Shown here: one piece after another, positions 32,642 through 41,896 of the stretch
How positions within the stretch are numbered: position 1 is the first letter of the stretch
Layout: each line of letters starts with the position of its first letter
Origin: Croceibacterium_A sp035555595
GTDB taxonomy: Bacteria; Pseudomonadota; Alphaproteobacteria; Sphingomonadales; Sphingomonadaceae
Reading direction: 5' to 3'
Length of the DNA stretch: 64,000 nt
NCBI GenBank assembly: GCA_035555595.1
Contig: DATMGK010000031.1
Location: forward strand, 1-64,000
Position numbers and translations under genes: made by a program
The notes under the pieces: generated by a model
The model's input: only the letters and a program-made list of their open reading frames with translations
Told to the model about the DNA's origin: nothing
Databases searched by the model: none

Positions 32642-32983
32642 GTGGATTCGCGAATACCCGCGCATCTGGAAGTGACCGGCCTGATCCGTGCTGTGGAGGC
32701 GGCAGGCGGCTTCGCCACAGTGATTGCCAAAGGGGAACGCGATGCGGGCACCCTGCTTGTCATTTGTTCCGACAAAGGCGCCGCCGGCGCAGCATATGAA
32801 CGCATGCCGCAGCCGGATGGAAGCCGCGGATGGACCCCTACTCGCCAACAAAACCCTGAAAATCCACACGATTTCTGGGATTATCTTGACCGCCGCAAAC
32901 GGCAGGACAGCGATCTGTGGATCGTGGAGTTAGATGTCCCAGAAGGGGAACGTTTTATCGATTTAAAGGGAACCCCCGGTTGA
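32642..32983 (+). CDS. DUF1491 family protein
   Basis: About 113 residues: RIPAHLEVTGLIRAVEAAGGFATVIAKGE at the N-terminus and IVELDVPEGERFI at the C-terminus match DUF1491, a family of small alphaproteobacterial proteins with no known function. The start is a GTG at 32642, four bp after the thioesterase stop; the open frame upstream runs through the thioesterase gene and is a shadow. Confidence 0.8.
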   Translation: MDSRIPAHLEVTGLIRAVEAAGGFATVIAKGERDAGTLLVICSDKGAAGAAYERMPQPDGSRGWTPTRQQNPENPHDFWDYLDRRKRQDSDLWIVELDVPEGERFIDLKGTPG

Positions 32984-33187
32984 CCGCATGGCAGCGATCG
33001 CTATTTGGCGCGCGACTTTCCAACAGCGTTCGCGACCGCAATGGCAATGGTGCCTGTCGTGTCGCGCGCCAGACGGGGAGTGGCCGGCAGGCCCGATCCG
33101 ATATGGGGGTATCGGATTATCCGCGCGGACGCTGATGCATCCGCCTTGTCTGCATAGGTCCGCTCACCGCCTCGAGTAACGGGATCG

Positions 33188-33820
33188 ATGAGTTTTGCAG
33201 TCCGGGCCGGGGCCATCGCCGCGGCCACCCTTTCGTTTATAGTTCTGCTGGGCACGACAGGTTCGGATGCCCGCGCGGAAATCCAGGCTCCGGCGCTGAT
33301 TCAGCCGGCCGATCCCTCTACAACCGAAGATTCGACACTTCCGCGCTTCGTTGCGGAACCGGTTGTTCAGCCCCTGCCCGCCGAATACGGCGAAACCGAT
33401 GAAGCCGCATCGCTGGCCGATCTGGTGCAGCAAATGCCGGACGTAGAACTCTCGGGCGATCTGAAATGCCTGGCGCAGGCGATCTATTTCGAAGCTCGGG
33501 GCGAACCGCTGGACGGTCAGCTCGCGGTGGCCGAAGTGATCATCAACCGCACGCAGTCCCATCTCTACCCGGCGGACTATTGCTCTGTCGTGGCGCAGCC
33601 CGCGCAGTTCTCGTTCGTGCGCCGCGGTTCGATACCGCAGCCGAACCGATCGTCAGCGGCATGGGCGCGGGCCAAGGCCGTGGCTCAGATCGCGCATCAG
33701 GACTTGTGGGATAGCGGTGCCGAAGGCGCGCTCTATTTCCATTCCACGCGGGTCAAACCCCAGTGGGCCCGTCGCAAGACGGCTGTGGCGCGCATCGATA
33801 CGCACGTCTTCTATCGCTGA
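33188..33820 (+). CDS. SleB-like cell wall hydrolase (Hydrolase_2)
   Basis: 210 residues: N-terminal signal peptide (residues about 1-30), a linker, then the SleB/CwlJ lytic transglycosylase-like domain with the catalytic glutamate in AIYFEARGEPLDGQLAVAEV and the NRTQSHLYP block. It probably acts on periplasmic peptidoglycan. A 204-bp gap before the gene holds no recognisable gene. Convergent with xthA. Confidence 0.9.
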   Translation: MSFAVRAGAIAAATLSFIVLLGTTGSDARAEIQAPALIQPADPSTTEDSTLPRFVAEPVVQPLPAEYGETDEAASLADLVQQMPDVELSGDLKCLAQAIYFEARGEPLDGQLAVAEVIINRTQSHLYPADYCSVVAQPAQFSFVRRGSIPQPNRSSAAWARAKAVAQIAHQDLWDSGAEGALYFHSTRVKPQWARRKTAVARIDTHVFYR

Positions 33821-33835
33821 CGGGCAGCCCCGGTC

Positions 33836-34609
33836 TCAGGTGGCCAGTTCCACCCAGACCGGGGTATGATCGCTGGCTTTTTCCCGCCCACGATATTCCT
33901 TGTCGACCCCGGCGGCGACCATCCGGTCGGCGCATTGGGGCGACAGCAGCAGGTGATCGATGCGGAAGCCGTGGTCCCGCTGCCACGCGCCGGCCTGATA
34001 ATCCCAGAAGGTCCACACGCCGCCCTGCGGGTTCAGCGTGTCGATCGCATCGGTCCAGCCATCGTTGAGCAGGCGGCGATAGGCGTCGCGTGATTCCGGC
34101 TGCATCAAGGCATCCGCCGCCATGGCGCGGACGGAGAATACGTCCTTGTCTTCGGGGATCACGTTGAAGTCACCCACCACCACGGCGGGTATTTCCGCCG
34201 CCAGCAGCTCGTTCAGGCGGTTTCTCAGGCGCGCCATCCACGCGATCTTATAATCGAACTTGGGCCCCGGATGCGGGTTGCCATTGGGCAGGTAGAGATT
34301 GACGATCCGCACGCCGCCCACGTCCGCTTCGATGAAGCGCGCCTGCTCGTCTTCAGGATCGCCGGCAAGGCCCCGGCCAGCTTCCACCGGCTCAACACCA
34401 TCGGCCAGAATGGCCACGCCGTTAAAGCCCTTCTGCCCGTGCCAGATCGCCCGATAGCCGATCTTTTCGAACTCCCCGACGGGGAAGTCGTCGTCCTGGC
34501 ACTTGATTTCCTGAAGGCAGGCGACCGTCGGCCGGCGCTCCTCCAGCCATTCGATCAGGCGCGGCATGCGCGCCCTCACTCCGTTGATGTTGAAACTGGC
34601 GATCCTCAC
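33836..34609 (-). CDS. xth: Exodeoxyribonuclease III (AP endonuclease family)
   Basis: About 257 residues of the ExoIII/EEP fold, repairing abasic sites and removing blocked 3' ends. Seen: IASFNINGVRARM at the N-terminus, LQEIKCQD (metal-binding Glu), GDFNVIPEDKDV, and the C-terminal SDHTPVWVEL. The GTG at 34609 gives the conserved N-terminus; the longer frame from 34738 is an unrelated open extension over the erpA 3' end. Follows erpA in the same direction. Confidence 0.94.
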   Translation of the reverse strand: MRIASFNINGVRARMPRLIEWLEERRPTVACLQEIKCQDDDFPVGEFEKIGYRAIWHGQKGFNGVAILADGVEPVEAGRGLAGDPEDEQARFIEADVGGVRIVNLYLPNGNPHPGPKFDYKIAWMARLRNRLNELLAAEIPAVVVGDFNVIPEDKDVFSVRAMAADALMQPESRDAYRRLLNDGWTDAIDTLNPQGGVWTFWDYQAGAWQRDHGFRIDHLLLSPQCADRMVAAGVDKEYRGREKASDHTPVWVELAT

Positions 34610-34667
34610 GCGGGGATTCTTATGGCCTCCGCCGCTGATTGGCCAGCGCGGATGCCGAATGGCGGGA

Positions 34668-34997
34668 TCAGATGCCGAAGCTTGATCCGCAGCCACAGCC
34701 CGCGGCCGCCTGCGGGTTTTCGACCTTGAATGCCGCACCGCCCAGCGATTCGACGTAATCCACCGTGCTGCCTGCGACCAGGTCCAGACTCACCGGATCG
34801 ACCACCAGCCGCACTCCGCCGGTTTCGCTGATCGAATCGCCATCTTCTGCCGTGTCGGCCAGATTGAACCTGTATTGGAAGCCGGAACAGCCGCCCCCCT
34901 CCACCGACAGGCGCAGGATAGCGGGCTTGCCCTGCTTGCGCGCGATCATTTCCACGCGTCCGGCGGCAGCTTCGGTAAGGATCAGCGGATTGGCCAT
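34668..34997 (-). CDS. erpA: A-type iron-sulfur cluster insertion protein (ErpA)
   Basis: 109 residues. Delivers Fe-S clusters to apoproteins. The three conserved cysteines are at 37 (GGGCSGF) and at 101 and 103 (GCGCGSS) near the C-terminus. It is a second A-type carrier in addition to SufA at 61.9 kb. Between the CBS protein and xth in a leftward cluster with small gaps. Confidence 0.93.
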   Translation of the reverse strand: MANPLILTEAAAGRVEMIARKQGKPAILRLSVEGGGCSGFQYRFNLADTAEDGDSISETGGVRLVVDPVSLDLVAGSTVDYVESLGGAAFKVENPQAAAGCGCGSSFGI

Positions 34998-35028
34998 GCG
35001 CGGGATGTAGGGTTCCCCAGCGCGCGGC

Positions 35029-35463
35029 TCAAGCCGTGCGGATATAATCCCTCATCGCAGCCGCTTCGTTCTCGATCGCCTCGATACGGTATTTCACCAG
35101 ATCGCCGATGGAAACGAACGCGACAAGGCGGTCATTCTCCAGCACCGGCAGGTGGCGGATGCGCCGCCGGGTCATCAGTTCCAGCGCGTCGAGCACCGCT
35201 GTCGATGGATCGACGGTGATCGGCGGCGCCGTCATGACGTCGCCGATGCGGATATCCAATGCGTCCGCGCCATGCCGGGCGATGCAGTAAAGCAGGTCGC
35301 GTTCGGAAAAGATCCCCGCCACTTCCCCCTGATTCAGCACCGGCATCGCACCGATGCGACGTTCGGCAAGCCGCTCTGCCGCGTCGCGCACGGTTTCATG
35401 TGGCTGACAATGGACGACCTGCTGTGGCTCGCGTCCGGCGACCATCCGGGCAATCGTCATCAC
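35029..35463 (-). CDS. CBS domain pair protein
   Basis: 144 residues made of two CBS domains (about 12-70 and 80-135) that probably form a Bateman module binding adenine nucleotides. No other domain is attached. Relatives include stand-alone CBS proteins of unknown role induced by stress. Separated from erpA by 31 bp, so they may be co-transcribed. Confidence 0.9.
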   Translation of the reverse strand: MMTIARMVAGREPQQVVHCQPHETVRDAAERLAERRIGAMPVLNQGEVAGIFSERDLLYCIARHGADALDIRIGDVMTAPPITVDPSTAVLDALELMTRRRIRHLPVLENDRLVAFVSIGDLVKYRIEAIENEAAAMRDYIRTA

Positions 35464-35576
35464 AACTCTCCCCTTTGTCGGACAGGGAACATGCCATGAA
35501 ATGCTGATTTGACCAAACCCGCCCCGTCAGGCGGTTAGGCGTTGCCATTGTGCGCGGCGGTCGCCATCTGGGCGGC

Positions 35577-35888
35577 ATGGTCAAGCCTTCCCCGCTGGAT
35601 GACCCGCGCATCTCCGTCCACGCCTGGGCACGCTACAAGCGGCTCATGCGGCTGATGTTTGGCATCACGACGGTCATGGTGATCGTTGCGCTCACCGCGA
35701 TCTATCTTCGCGTTGGCATGGTTTCACCGCATTTCTTCATCGCCACCGGTCTGGGGATCGCCTTCGCGATGCTGCTGATGTCGGCGTTGATGGGGCTGGT
35801 GTTCCTGTCCAGCGGAACCGGCCATGATGAAGCGGTAGAGGATCTTTCCGAAACGGAAGATCAGGCTTCGGGCACTCGCAAGCGATAA
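35577..35888 (+). CDS. Small two-TM membrane protein
   Basis: About 103 residues with two hydrophobic segments (about residues 24-45 and 53-77) and an acidic C-terminal tail (DEAVEDLSETEDQ). No family that I can name with confidence. ATG at 35577; the frame extends to 35550. Its 3' end overlaps the convergent ferredoxin gene by 28 bp. Confidence 0.7.
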   Translation: MVKPSPLDDPRISVHAWARYKRLMRLMFGITTVMVIVALTAIYLRVGMVSPHFFIATGLGIAFAMLLMSALMGLVFLSSGTGHDEAVEDLSETEDQASGTRKR

Positions 35889-36229
35889 TCCTCAACCGGA
35901 ATGCCGCCGATCAGGTGTTCCTGAATGATCCGTTCCAGCACGTCCTCGGTGCAGGAATGATACCAGACCCCGTCAGGCCAGACGACGGCGATCGGGCCAC
36001 CGGCGCAGATTTGCAGACAATCGGCCTTGGTCCGTTGCACGCCGCCGCTGCTGACCAGCCCCAGTTCCTTCAGCCGTCGCTTCAGGAATTTCCACGCCGC
36101 TTCGCCCATCTCGCGCGTGCAACAGCACTGCTTTTCGCTCAGCGCGCAGAGGAATATCTGCCGTTTGATGGTGTCGCCGCCGATCCGCGCCAGCGCTTCG
36201 CGCGCGCGATCGATATCGTTTTCGGTCAT
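35861..36229 (-). CDS. Thioredoxin-like [2Fe-2S] ferredoxin domain protein
   Basis: 122 residues. The cysteine pattern QIFLCALSEKQCCCT, followed about 35 residues later by ADCLQICAGGP and VWYHSC, matches the thioredoxin-fold 2Fe-2S ferredoxin group. Electron partner unknown. It is the last gene of a leftward set with popZ-like, tolC and the PIMT-like gene, 31 bp after the PopZ-like stop. Confidence 0.88.
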   Translation of the reverse strand: MTENDIDRAREALARIGGDTIKRQIFLCALSEKQCCCTREMGEAAWKFLKRRLKELGLVSSGGVQRTKADCLQICAGGPIAVVWPDGVWYHSCTEDVLERIIQEHLIGGIPVEDYRLRVPEA

Positions 36230-36260
36230 TGGCCGAACATGGGGTGCCGGCGGGCGGCCT

Positions 36261-36725
36261 TCACCCTTTCTTGCCGGCGATCCGCGCGATTTCCGCCTTC
36301 ACGAGTCGTTCGACGATCTCGGGCAGATTGCGATCCAGCCATTCCGCCAGCATCGGCCGCAGCAATTCGCGGGTCATGCCTTCCAGCGAAGTTTCACCAG
36401 ACCGGACGATCTGCGGCGGCACACCGGGTTCGGCAATCATCGCCAGCGCGGCGAGCGATTCGCGCATCGATTGTGCGGCGCTAGCTGTCGTCAGGCTTTC
36501 CTCGCCGCCGATCAGCGCATCGGCCAGACCCAGATCGAGCACTTCGTCGTCGGCATCGTCCAGATCTTCGGGTTCTTCGACGATTGGGGCCACCGGCTGC
36601 GGGGCCACGCCGGTCACTTCGCGGCGACGGCGTTCAGCCTGCAACGTTTCGCGGTTGTCGCGCGCGATCACCTTCTTGATCGATTCCAGAATTTCTTCGA
36701 CCGAGGGTTCGCCGTCGTGCCGCAT
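36261..36725 (-). CDS. PopZ-like polar organizing protein (DUF2497)
   Basis: 154 residues: an N-terminal helix (PSVEEILESIKKVIARD), a Glu/Asp/Pro-rich disordered middle (about 40-75) and a C-terminal helical oligomerisation region (LLRPMLAEWLDRNLPEIVERLVKAEIARIAG). This is the PopZ layout. In Caulobacter PopZ forms a polar matrix that holds ParB-parS and cell-cycle regulators. Slightly shorter than Caulobacter PopZ, mainly in the linker. It lies 9-10 kb from oriC. Confidence 0.85.
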   Translation of the reverse strand: MRHDGEPSVEEILESIKKVIARDNRETLQAERRRREVTGVAPQPVAPIVEEPEDLDDADDEVLDLGLADALIGGEESLTTASAAQSMRESLAALAMIAEPGVPPQIVRSGETSLEGMTRELLRPMLAEWLDRNLPEIVERLVKAEIARIAGKKG

Positions 36726-36764
36726 GGTGCCCCTTAAACCTCTGACAGACCCAGAACGGTGCCT

Positions 36765-38252
36765 TTACTGGACCGTCTGCACTTCGGGAATGTTCGCGTC
36801 CTGCGCCGGGATGTCAACGGTGCTGGTTGTCTGCACGGTCGGGTCGGGGTCACTGCCCCAGTCCCAGATGTCGTTGCGGATGCGGTCATAATTCACAACT
36901 GGATCATACAGCGGGCCGTATTCTTCCAGTCCCAGATCGCGCGCTTCCGCATGGCCCATCGCAGCCAGCAGGGTGAACGCGGCGACATAGGCATTGCGGC
37001 GCGCAGTCACGAGTTGGACTTGCGCGCTGAACAATTCCTGCTGGGCGTTCAGGATGTCCAGGATCGTGCGGTTGCCGACAGTGTTTTCCGCCCTCACCCC
37101 TTCCAGGCTCAGTTCGGCGGCGGAAACCGCGCTCTGGCTGGATTCGACGATCGAACTGGCCGCGCGCCAGCTGGCGAAAGCGCCGCGCACGGTGGAAATC
37201 ACATCACGCTCTGCCGCGACCACCTGTTCCAGCGCGGCGGCGGATCGGGCCTGCGCCTGCCGTTCCTGCGCCAGCGGGCGACCACCCTGATAGAGTGGGA
37301 TCGTGGCGCGCAAGCCCGCCTGTGCAGAGATCTGCTGCTGATCCGCCGAGGTGCCGGGAATGCTCGTTCCGAGCGTGCCGAGATAATCGGTAACACCACC
37401 GCTGCCGAACACTTCCACCTTCGGCAGCCGCGCGGCACCGCTGGCGTTTACGTCGAATCCGGCCGCTTTCGCCCGTTCCCGTGCGCCGATCAGGTCGGGA
37501 TTATCCTGCAGCGCGACATCGACTGCCAGTTCCACATCATCCGGCAAGCCGGGAAGCGGCGGCGGCGCCTGCAGGTCGCCCGGCGCTGCGCCCACCAGCG
37601 CGATGAAGCCTTCGCGGGCGCGAATCAGGTTGGACTGCGCAGTACGCAGGTCGCCCCGCGCCAGCGCCAGCCGCGATTCGGATTGCGCCACGTCGGTGCG
37701 GGTCAGATCGCCGATCTCGAACCGGTCGCTCGTCGCTTGCAGGTTGACGCCCAGAACGTCGACATTGTTGGAGGCCAGGCCCACCAGCGCCTCGTTCTGG
37801 ATCACGTCCATGTAAGCGGCGACAACCTGGCTGAAGAGCTGGCTTTCGCTCCCGCGCAGATCCGCGCGGCCTGCCAGCACTCGCGTTTCGGCTGCCCGCA
37901 GGGAGTTCTTCGTGGCCCCGCCGGCATAGATCGGCATTGAAAGGCTCAACTGCCCACCGAGCGAACGTTCCGGAGACGTGAAGGAGGACTGCGCCTGCTT
38001 CAGATATTCCGTATAGGTCGCTTGTCCGCTCAGGCTCGGCAGCGCATCCGCCCGGGCCAGCGGCACACCAGCATCGGTTGCCCGCAAGTTGGCTCGCGCA
38101 ACTTCCAGATTGGGGTTGTTGCGATAGGCCTGCGCCAGCGCTTCTTTCAGCGTTTCCGCGTTACCTTCGGCCGTGGTTTGCGCGGCGAGAGGCGCTGCAA
38201 CGAGGCAGGCGGCGGCAACGGCCAGCAGAAACCGTGGCCTTGACCGACTCAC
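36765..38252 (-). CDS. tolC: TolC family outer membrane efflux protein
   Basis: About 495 residues: a signal peptide (residues about 1-25), then two OEP repeats (about 30-230 and 235-440) and a short acidic tail. Forms a trimeric channel for type I secretion or drug efflux with partners not present in this window. The start is the GTG at 38252, 2 bp after the stop of the PIMT-like gene and with a GGAG upstream; a GTG at 38267 would overlap it. The open frame further up to 38969 is an unrelated shadow. Confidence 0.92.
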   Translation of the reverse strand: MSRSRPRFLLAVAAACLVAAPLAAQTTAEGNAETLKEALAQAYRNNPNLEVARANLRATDAGVPLARADALPSLSGQATYTEYLKQAQSSFTSPERSLGGQLSLSMPIYAGGATKNSLRAAETRVLAGRADLRGSESQLFSQVVAAYMDVIQNEALVGLASNNVDVLGVNLQATSDRFEIGDLTRTDVAQSESRLALARGDLRTAQSNLIRAREGFIALVGAAPGDLQAPPPLPGLPDDVELAVDVALQDNPDLIGARERAKAAGFDVNASGAARLPKVEVFGSGGVTDYLGTLGTSIPGTSADQQQISAQAGLRATIPLYQGGRPLAQERQAQARSAAALEQVVAAERDVISTVRGAFASWRAASSIVESSQSAVSAAELSLEGVRAENTVGNRTILDILNAQQELFSAQVQLVTARRNAYVAAFTLLAAMGHAEARDLGLEEYGPLYDPVVNYDRIRNDIWDWGSDPDPTVQTTSTVDIPAQDANIPEVQTVQ

Positions 38253-38254
38253 GC

Positions 38255-38890
38255 TCAGAAGCTCCACCGCCGGGGCGCGGCGAATTCCGGCAGGATGGGA
38301 ATGCCCAGTTCCAGCAGCGGCAGCAGAGCCACTTCGCCGCCCACCTTGCGGCCGATTGCGAGCGAGGTGATGCCATCGCGCGACAGCCCGGTGACCACCC
38401 GGCCGCCTTCCGCCAGCCGCGAAACCAGCGAATCGGGCAATTGTTCGATCGCGCCATCGATCACCAGCAGGGTCGCGGTGCCTTTCCCTCGCGTGGCGGC
38501 CAGCGCAGCGGCAGGGTCGATGGCCTGCAACGATCCGACCAGCGGGCGCAGCAGTTCGGCGAGATAGCCGCTGCCGCCTTCGACCACGATCGCGCTGTCG
38601 CCAGCCGCCGGGGCGGCTTCCTGCAGCATCATGCCGTGAACCACCGGCGCGGCCAGGCTGCGGCCGTCGCCCAGGTCTATCGCGCGGTCGATATAGGCGT
38701 AACCGCGCGCGCCCTCGGGCACGAAGTTTTCCCGCGGGACATCGGACATGCGCCGCAGAATCCATTCGGCGTTGACGCCGCTGGTCCGCAACTGGCCGTC
38801 GATCATTGCCGACAACGCCTTGCTGCCTTGGGCGGGGCTGGTTTGCGCGGGCGCTTGCCCGGCGGGGGATCGGTCTGCCACGATCGTCAC
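38255..38890 (-). CDS. Protein-L-isoaspartate O-methyltransferase-like protein
   Basis: 211 residues. N-terminal part (DGQLRTSGVNAEWILRRM) and DGRSLAAPVVHGMMLQ match PIMT, the enzyme that methylates isoaspartate in damaged proteins. The SAM loop here reads VVEGGSGYLAELL, and the region after it is compressed and atypical, so catalytic activity is uncertain. It is coupled to tolC (2-bp spacing). In sphingomonads such PIMT-like genes are often next to tolC; the link is unexplained. Confidence 0.75.
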   Translation of the reverse strand: MTIVADRSPAGQAPAQTSPAQGSKALSAMIDGQLRTSGVNAEWILRRMSDVPRENFVPEGARGYAYIDRAIDLGDGRSLAAPVVHGMMLQEAAPAAGDSAIVVEGGSGYLAELLRPLVGSLQAIDPAAALAATRGKGTATLLVIDGAIEQLPDSLVSRLAEGGRVVTGLSRDGITSLAIGRKVGGEVALLPLLELGIPILPEFAAPRRWSF

Positions 38891-39054
38891 TTCTGGAACG
38901 TCTCTCGTCGGTTGCGCCGCGTGCCTTAGGGCTTGCGGGGAACATGGGCAATGGCCGCGATTGTCGCAAGCCGCCTGATGCCCCGCACAGTCTTTGACCG
39001 CAGGCCCACGCCGGGCCTATGGGGCGCCATCGTCAGGAATGGAGTGCCGGCTGG

Positions 39055-40578
39055 ATGAACGACATGGTCACGATCCGCGAGGAAGACCTCGTCGAAAGCG
39101 TCGCCGACGCGCTGCAATACATCTCCTACTTCCACCCGATGGATTACATCCGCGCACTGGGCGCGGCTTACGAGGTTGAGGAAGGACCCGCCGCGAAGGA
39201 TGCGATCGCGCAGATCCTGACCAACAGCCGCATGTGTGCCGAAGGGCACCGGCCGATCTGTCAGGATACCGGCATCGTCAACGTGTTCGTGAAATGGGGG
39301 CAGGATTGCCGCCTCGAATCCGGCCGTTCGTTGCAGGATGTGGTCGATGAAGGGGTGCGCCGCGCCTACAACCACCCGGAAAACAAGCTGCGCGCCTCGG
39401 TTCTGGCCGATCCCGCGTTCACCCGCCGTAACACGCGCGACAACACGCCCTGTGTCCTGTCGGTGGAAATGGTGCCGGGGCGCACCGTGTCCATCGATGT
39501 CGCGGCCAAGGGCGGCGGCAGCGAGAACAAGTCGAAGTTCAAGATGATGAATCCCAGCGATTCGATCGTGGACTGGGTGCTGGAAATGGTGCCGCAGATG
39601 GGCGCAGGCTGGTGCCCGCCAGGCATGCTGGGAATCGGCATCGGCGGCACGGCGGAACACTGCGTGAAGTTGGCCAAGCAAAGCCTGATGGAACCCATCG
39701 ACATGGCCCAGCTCAAGGCGCGCGGTCCGCAGACCGATATCGAGAAGCTGCGGGTTGAAATCTTCGACAAGGTCAACGCGCTCGGCATCGGCGCGCAGGG
39801 CCTTGGCGGGCTGGCCACGATCCTCGACGTTAAGATTCTCGACTGGCCGTGTCACGCCGCGGGCAAGCCGGTGGCAATGATTCCCAACTGCGCCGCCACT
39901 CGCCATGCGCATTTCACCCTCGACGGGTCCGGCCCCAGCTTCCTCGAAGCGCCGAAACTGGACGAATGGCCCGATGTGAACTGGACGCCTGACAAGGCGG
40001 CGATCCGCGTGAACCTCGACGATCTGACACCGGAAATGGTGCGCGGCTGGAAACAGGGCGACCGTCTGTTGCTGAACGGCAAGATGCTGACCGGCCGCGA
40101 TGCCGCGCACAAGCGTATTCAGGACATGCTGGCCAAGGGGGAGCAACTGCCCGTCGAGTTCCGTGGCCGGGTGATCTACTATGTCGGTCCGGTCGATCCC
40201 GTGGGTGAGGAAGTGGTCGGCCCCGCTGGCCCCACCACCGCTACCCGCATGGACAAGTTTACCCGCATGATGCTGGAACAGGGCCTGCTGGCCATGGTCG
40301 GCAAGGCGGAACGTGGGCCCATGGCGGTGGAGGCGATCCGCGATCATCAGAGCGCCTACCTGATGGCGGTCGGCGGCGCGGCCTATCTGGTCGCCCGCGC
40401 GATCAAGGGCAGCAAGGTCGTGGGCTTCGAAGATCTGGGCATGGAAGCGATCTACGAATTCGAAGTGCAGGATTTCCCCGTGACGGTCGCTGTCGACAGT
40501 CAGGGGAATAACGTCCACGCCCTCGCCCCGCTGCACTGGCGGGAAAAGATCGCTCGCAAGGCGCTGGCCGACGCTTAG
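39055..40578 (+). CDS. fumA: Fumarate hydratase, class I (iron-sulfur)
   Basis: About 507 residues of the [4Fe-4S] class I fumarase. Converts fumarate to malate in the TCA cycle. Cluster/active site segments: CAEGHRPICQDTGIVNVF, GWCPPGMLGIGIGG, and PNCAATRHAHFTLDG. A single polypeptide with N-terminal alpha and C-terminal beta parts. ATG at 39055; an ATG at 39064 is possible. Starts divergently from the PIMT-like gene. Confidence 0.95.
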   Translation: MNDMVTIREEDLVESVADALQYISYFHPMDYIRALGAAYEVEEGPAAKDAIAQILTNSRMCAEGHRPICQDTGIVNVFVKWGQDCRLESGRSLQDVVDEGVRRAYNHPENKLRASVLADPAFTRRNTRDNTPCVLSVEMVPGRTVSIDVAAKGGGSENKSKFKMMNPSDSIVDWVLEMVPQMGAGWCPPGMLGIGIGGTAEHCVKLAKQSLMEPIDMAQLKARGPQTDIEKLRVEIFDKVNALGIGAQGLGGLATILDVKILDWPCHAAGKPVAMIPNCAATRHAHFTLDGSGPSFLEAPKLDEWPDVNWTPDKAAIRVNLDDLTPEMVRGWKQGDRLLLNGKMLTGRDAAHKRIQDMLAKGEQLPVEFRGRVIYYVGPVDPVGEEVVGPAGPTTATRMDKFTRMMLEQGLLAMVGKAERGPMAVEAIRDHQSAYLMAVGGAAYLVARAIKGSKVVGFEDLGMEAIYEFEVQDFPVTVAVDSQGNNVHALAPLHWREKIARKALADA

Positions 40579-40690
40579 GATAGAAGCGCCGTCAGGGCCG
40601 CCTGGCGGCTCAAGCGCCGTTCGACCAACGCCCCACAGCGTTCGACGGCAGCACTGGCGTCGAACGCCGGGCAGCGGCTAAACGCCTGAT

Positions 40691-41896
40691 ATGCCGCAAG
40701 CCGACGTGCCTGAAGAACAGATTGCCCGCGTGCCGTTCAGCACGGTGCTCGCGTCCGTGGCGGGGCTGTGGCTGTGCTATTTCACGCTCACCACGCTGCG
40801 GTGGGAACTGCTGGGCCTTGGCCTGTCGGGCGAACTGCTGTTGCTGCGGCCGCTGGCCTGCCTTGCCGGGATGGTGGTCACACTGGCGCTGTGGCTGGTC
40901 CTGCGCCTGTTCGATGCCCGCCCCCTTTGGGCGAAGATCACCGCGGCGCTGCTGCTGTCGATCCCTACCGCCATCCTGCTCGTGCAAAGCAACGATCTGG
41001 TGTTTTCCAGCCTGCAGGAACGGGTCAACGCGCAGGTCGGCAGCGTTTCCAGCCATGCGACATCGGTCGGCGGCCTCTGGGGGCCTGACCCGCTGTCCGG
41101 CGGCGATACGGATACGGGTGACGCATCTGTCTATGTGCAGGAAGCAAGCCCCTGGCAAAGCCTGATCGAACAGGTTTTCGGCCGCTATTTCATGATGCTG
41201 GCGTGGTGCGCGCTCTATCTGGCGCTGCTGACGGGTGAGAAGGCGCGCGCGGCGGAACGGCGCGAAGGCGCCTACAGGCGCGCAGCCAAGGCGGCGGAAC
41301 TGCGTTCGCTGCGCTATCAGGTCAATCCGCACTTCCTGTTCAACACGCTCAATTCGCTGTCAGCGCTGGTGCTCACCGGCAAGACGCAGGCGGCGGAACG
41401 GATGATCCAGCAGCTTTCGACCTTCTATCGCCGCAGTCTGGCCGACGATCCGACGGCCGATGTCCCATTGCGAGAGGAATTTGCGTTGCAGAAGCTCTAC
41501 CTCGATATCGAGGGGGTGCGCTTTCCCCATCGCCTGCGGGCGGTGTATCAGCTCCCGCCAGAGCTTGAGGATGCCAGAGTGCCCGGCATGATCCTGCAAC
41601 CGCTGGTTGAAAACACGGTGCGCCATGCTGTGGCGCCGACATCGGGCCAGATCACCGTGATCCTTTCCGCGCGGGAGGAATACGGGCGGCTGGTCATCGA
41701 AGTGTCCGACGATGGTCCGGGCGCTTCTGCCGGTGAAGGCAGGCCCAAGGGCTTCGGAATCGGGCTGGCCAATGTCCGCGATCGGCTGGCGGCGCGTTTC
41801 GGTGACGAGGCGAGCGTGGTTTCCGGCCCCGCGCCCGGCGGTTACGCTTCGCAGATCAGGCTGCCGATGATGAGCCATGAAGAGGACGAGGCATGA
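40691..41896 (+). CDS. LytS-type sensor histidine kinase
   Basis: 401 residues: four predicted membrane segments (about 15-100 and 160-180) and a cytoplasmic HisKA_7TM-less His_kinase domain with the phospho-accepting histidine in NPHFLFNTLN (His214) and an ATPase domain (NTVRHAVAP, GFGIGLANVRDRL). It has no PAS domain. It overlaps the LytTR regulator by 4 bp, forming a two-component pair. Signal unknown. Confidence 0.93.
   Translation: MPQADVPEEQIARVPFSTVLASVAGLWLCYFTLTTLRWELLGLGLSGELLLLRPLACLAGMVVTLALWLVLRLFDARPLWAKITAALLLSIPTAILLVQSNDLVFSSLQERVNAQVGSVSSHATSVGGLWGPDPLSGGDTDTGDASVYVQEASPWQSLIEQVFGRYFMMLAWCALYLALLTGEKARAAERREGAYRRAAKAAELRSLRYQVNPHFLFNTLNSLSALVLTGKTQAAERMIQQLSTFYRRSLADDPTADVPLREEFALQKLYLDIEGVRFPHRLRAVYQLPPELEDARVPGMILQPLVENTVRHAVAPTSGQITVILSAREEYGRLVIEVSDDGPGASAGEGRPKGFGIGLANVRDRLAARFGDEASVVSGPAPGGYASQIRLPMMSHEEDEA

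Noticed and set aside
38268..38969. Upstream extension of the tolC frame, suggesting a 734-residue fusion
   Set aside because: The extension reads through the PIMT-like gene out of frame. A signal peptide follows the GTG at 38252, so the true start is there.
38926..40536. Long open frame on the minus strand (536 codons) opposite fumA
   Set aside because: The + strand frame is an unmistakable class I fumarase with Fe-S motifs. The minus frame is His/Asp-rich without recognisable domains and follows the high-GC codon shadow pattern.
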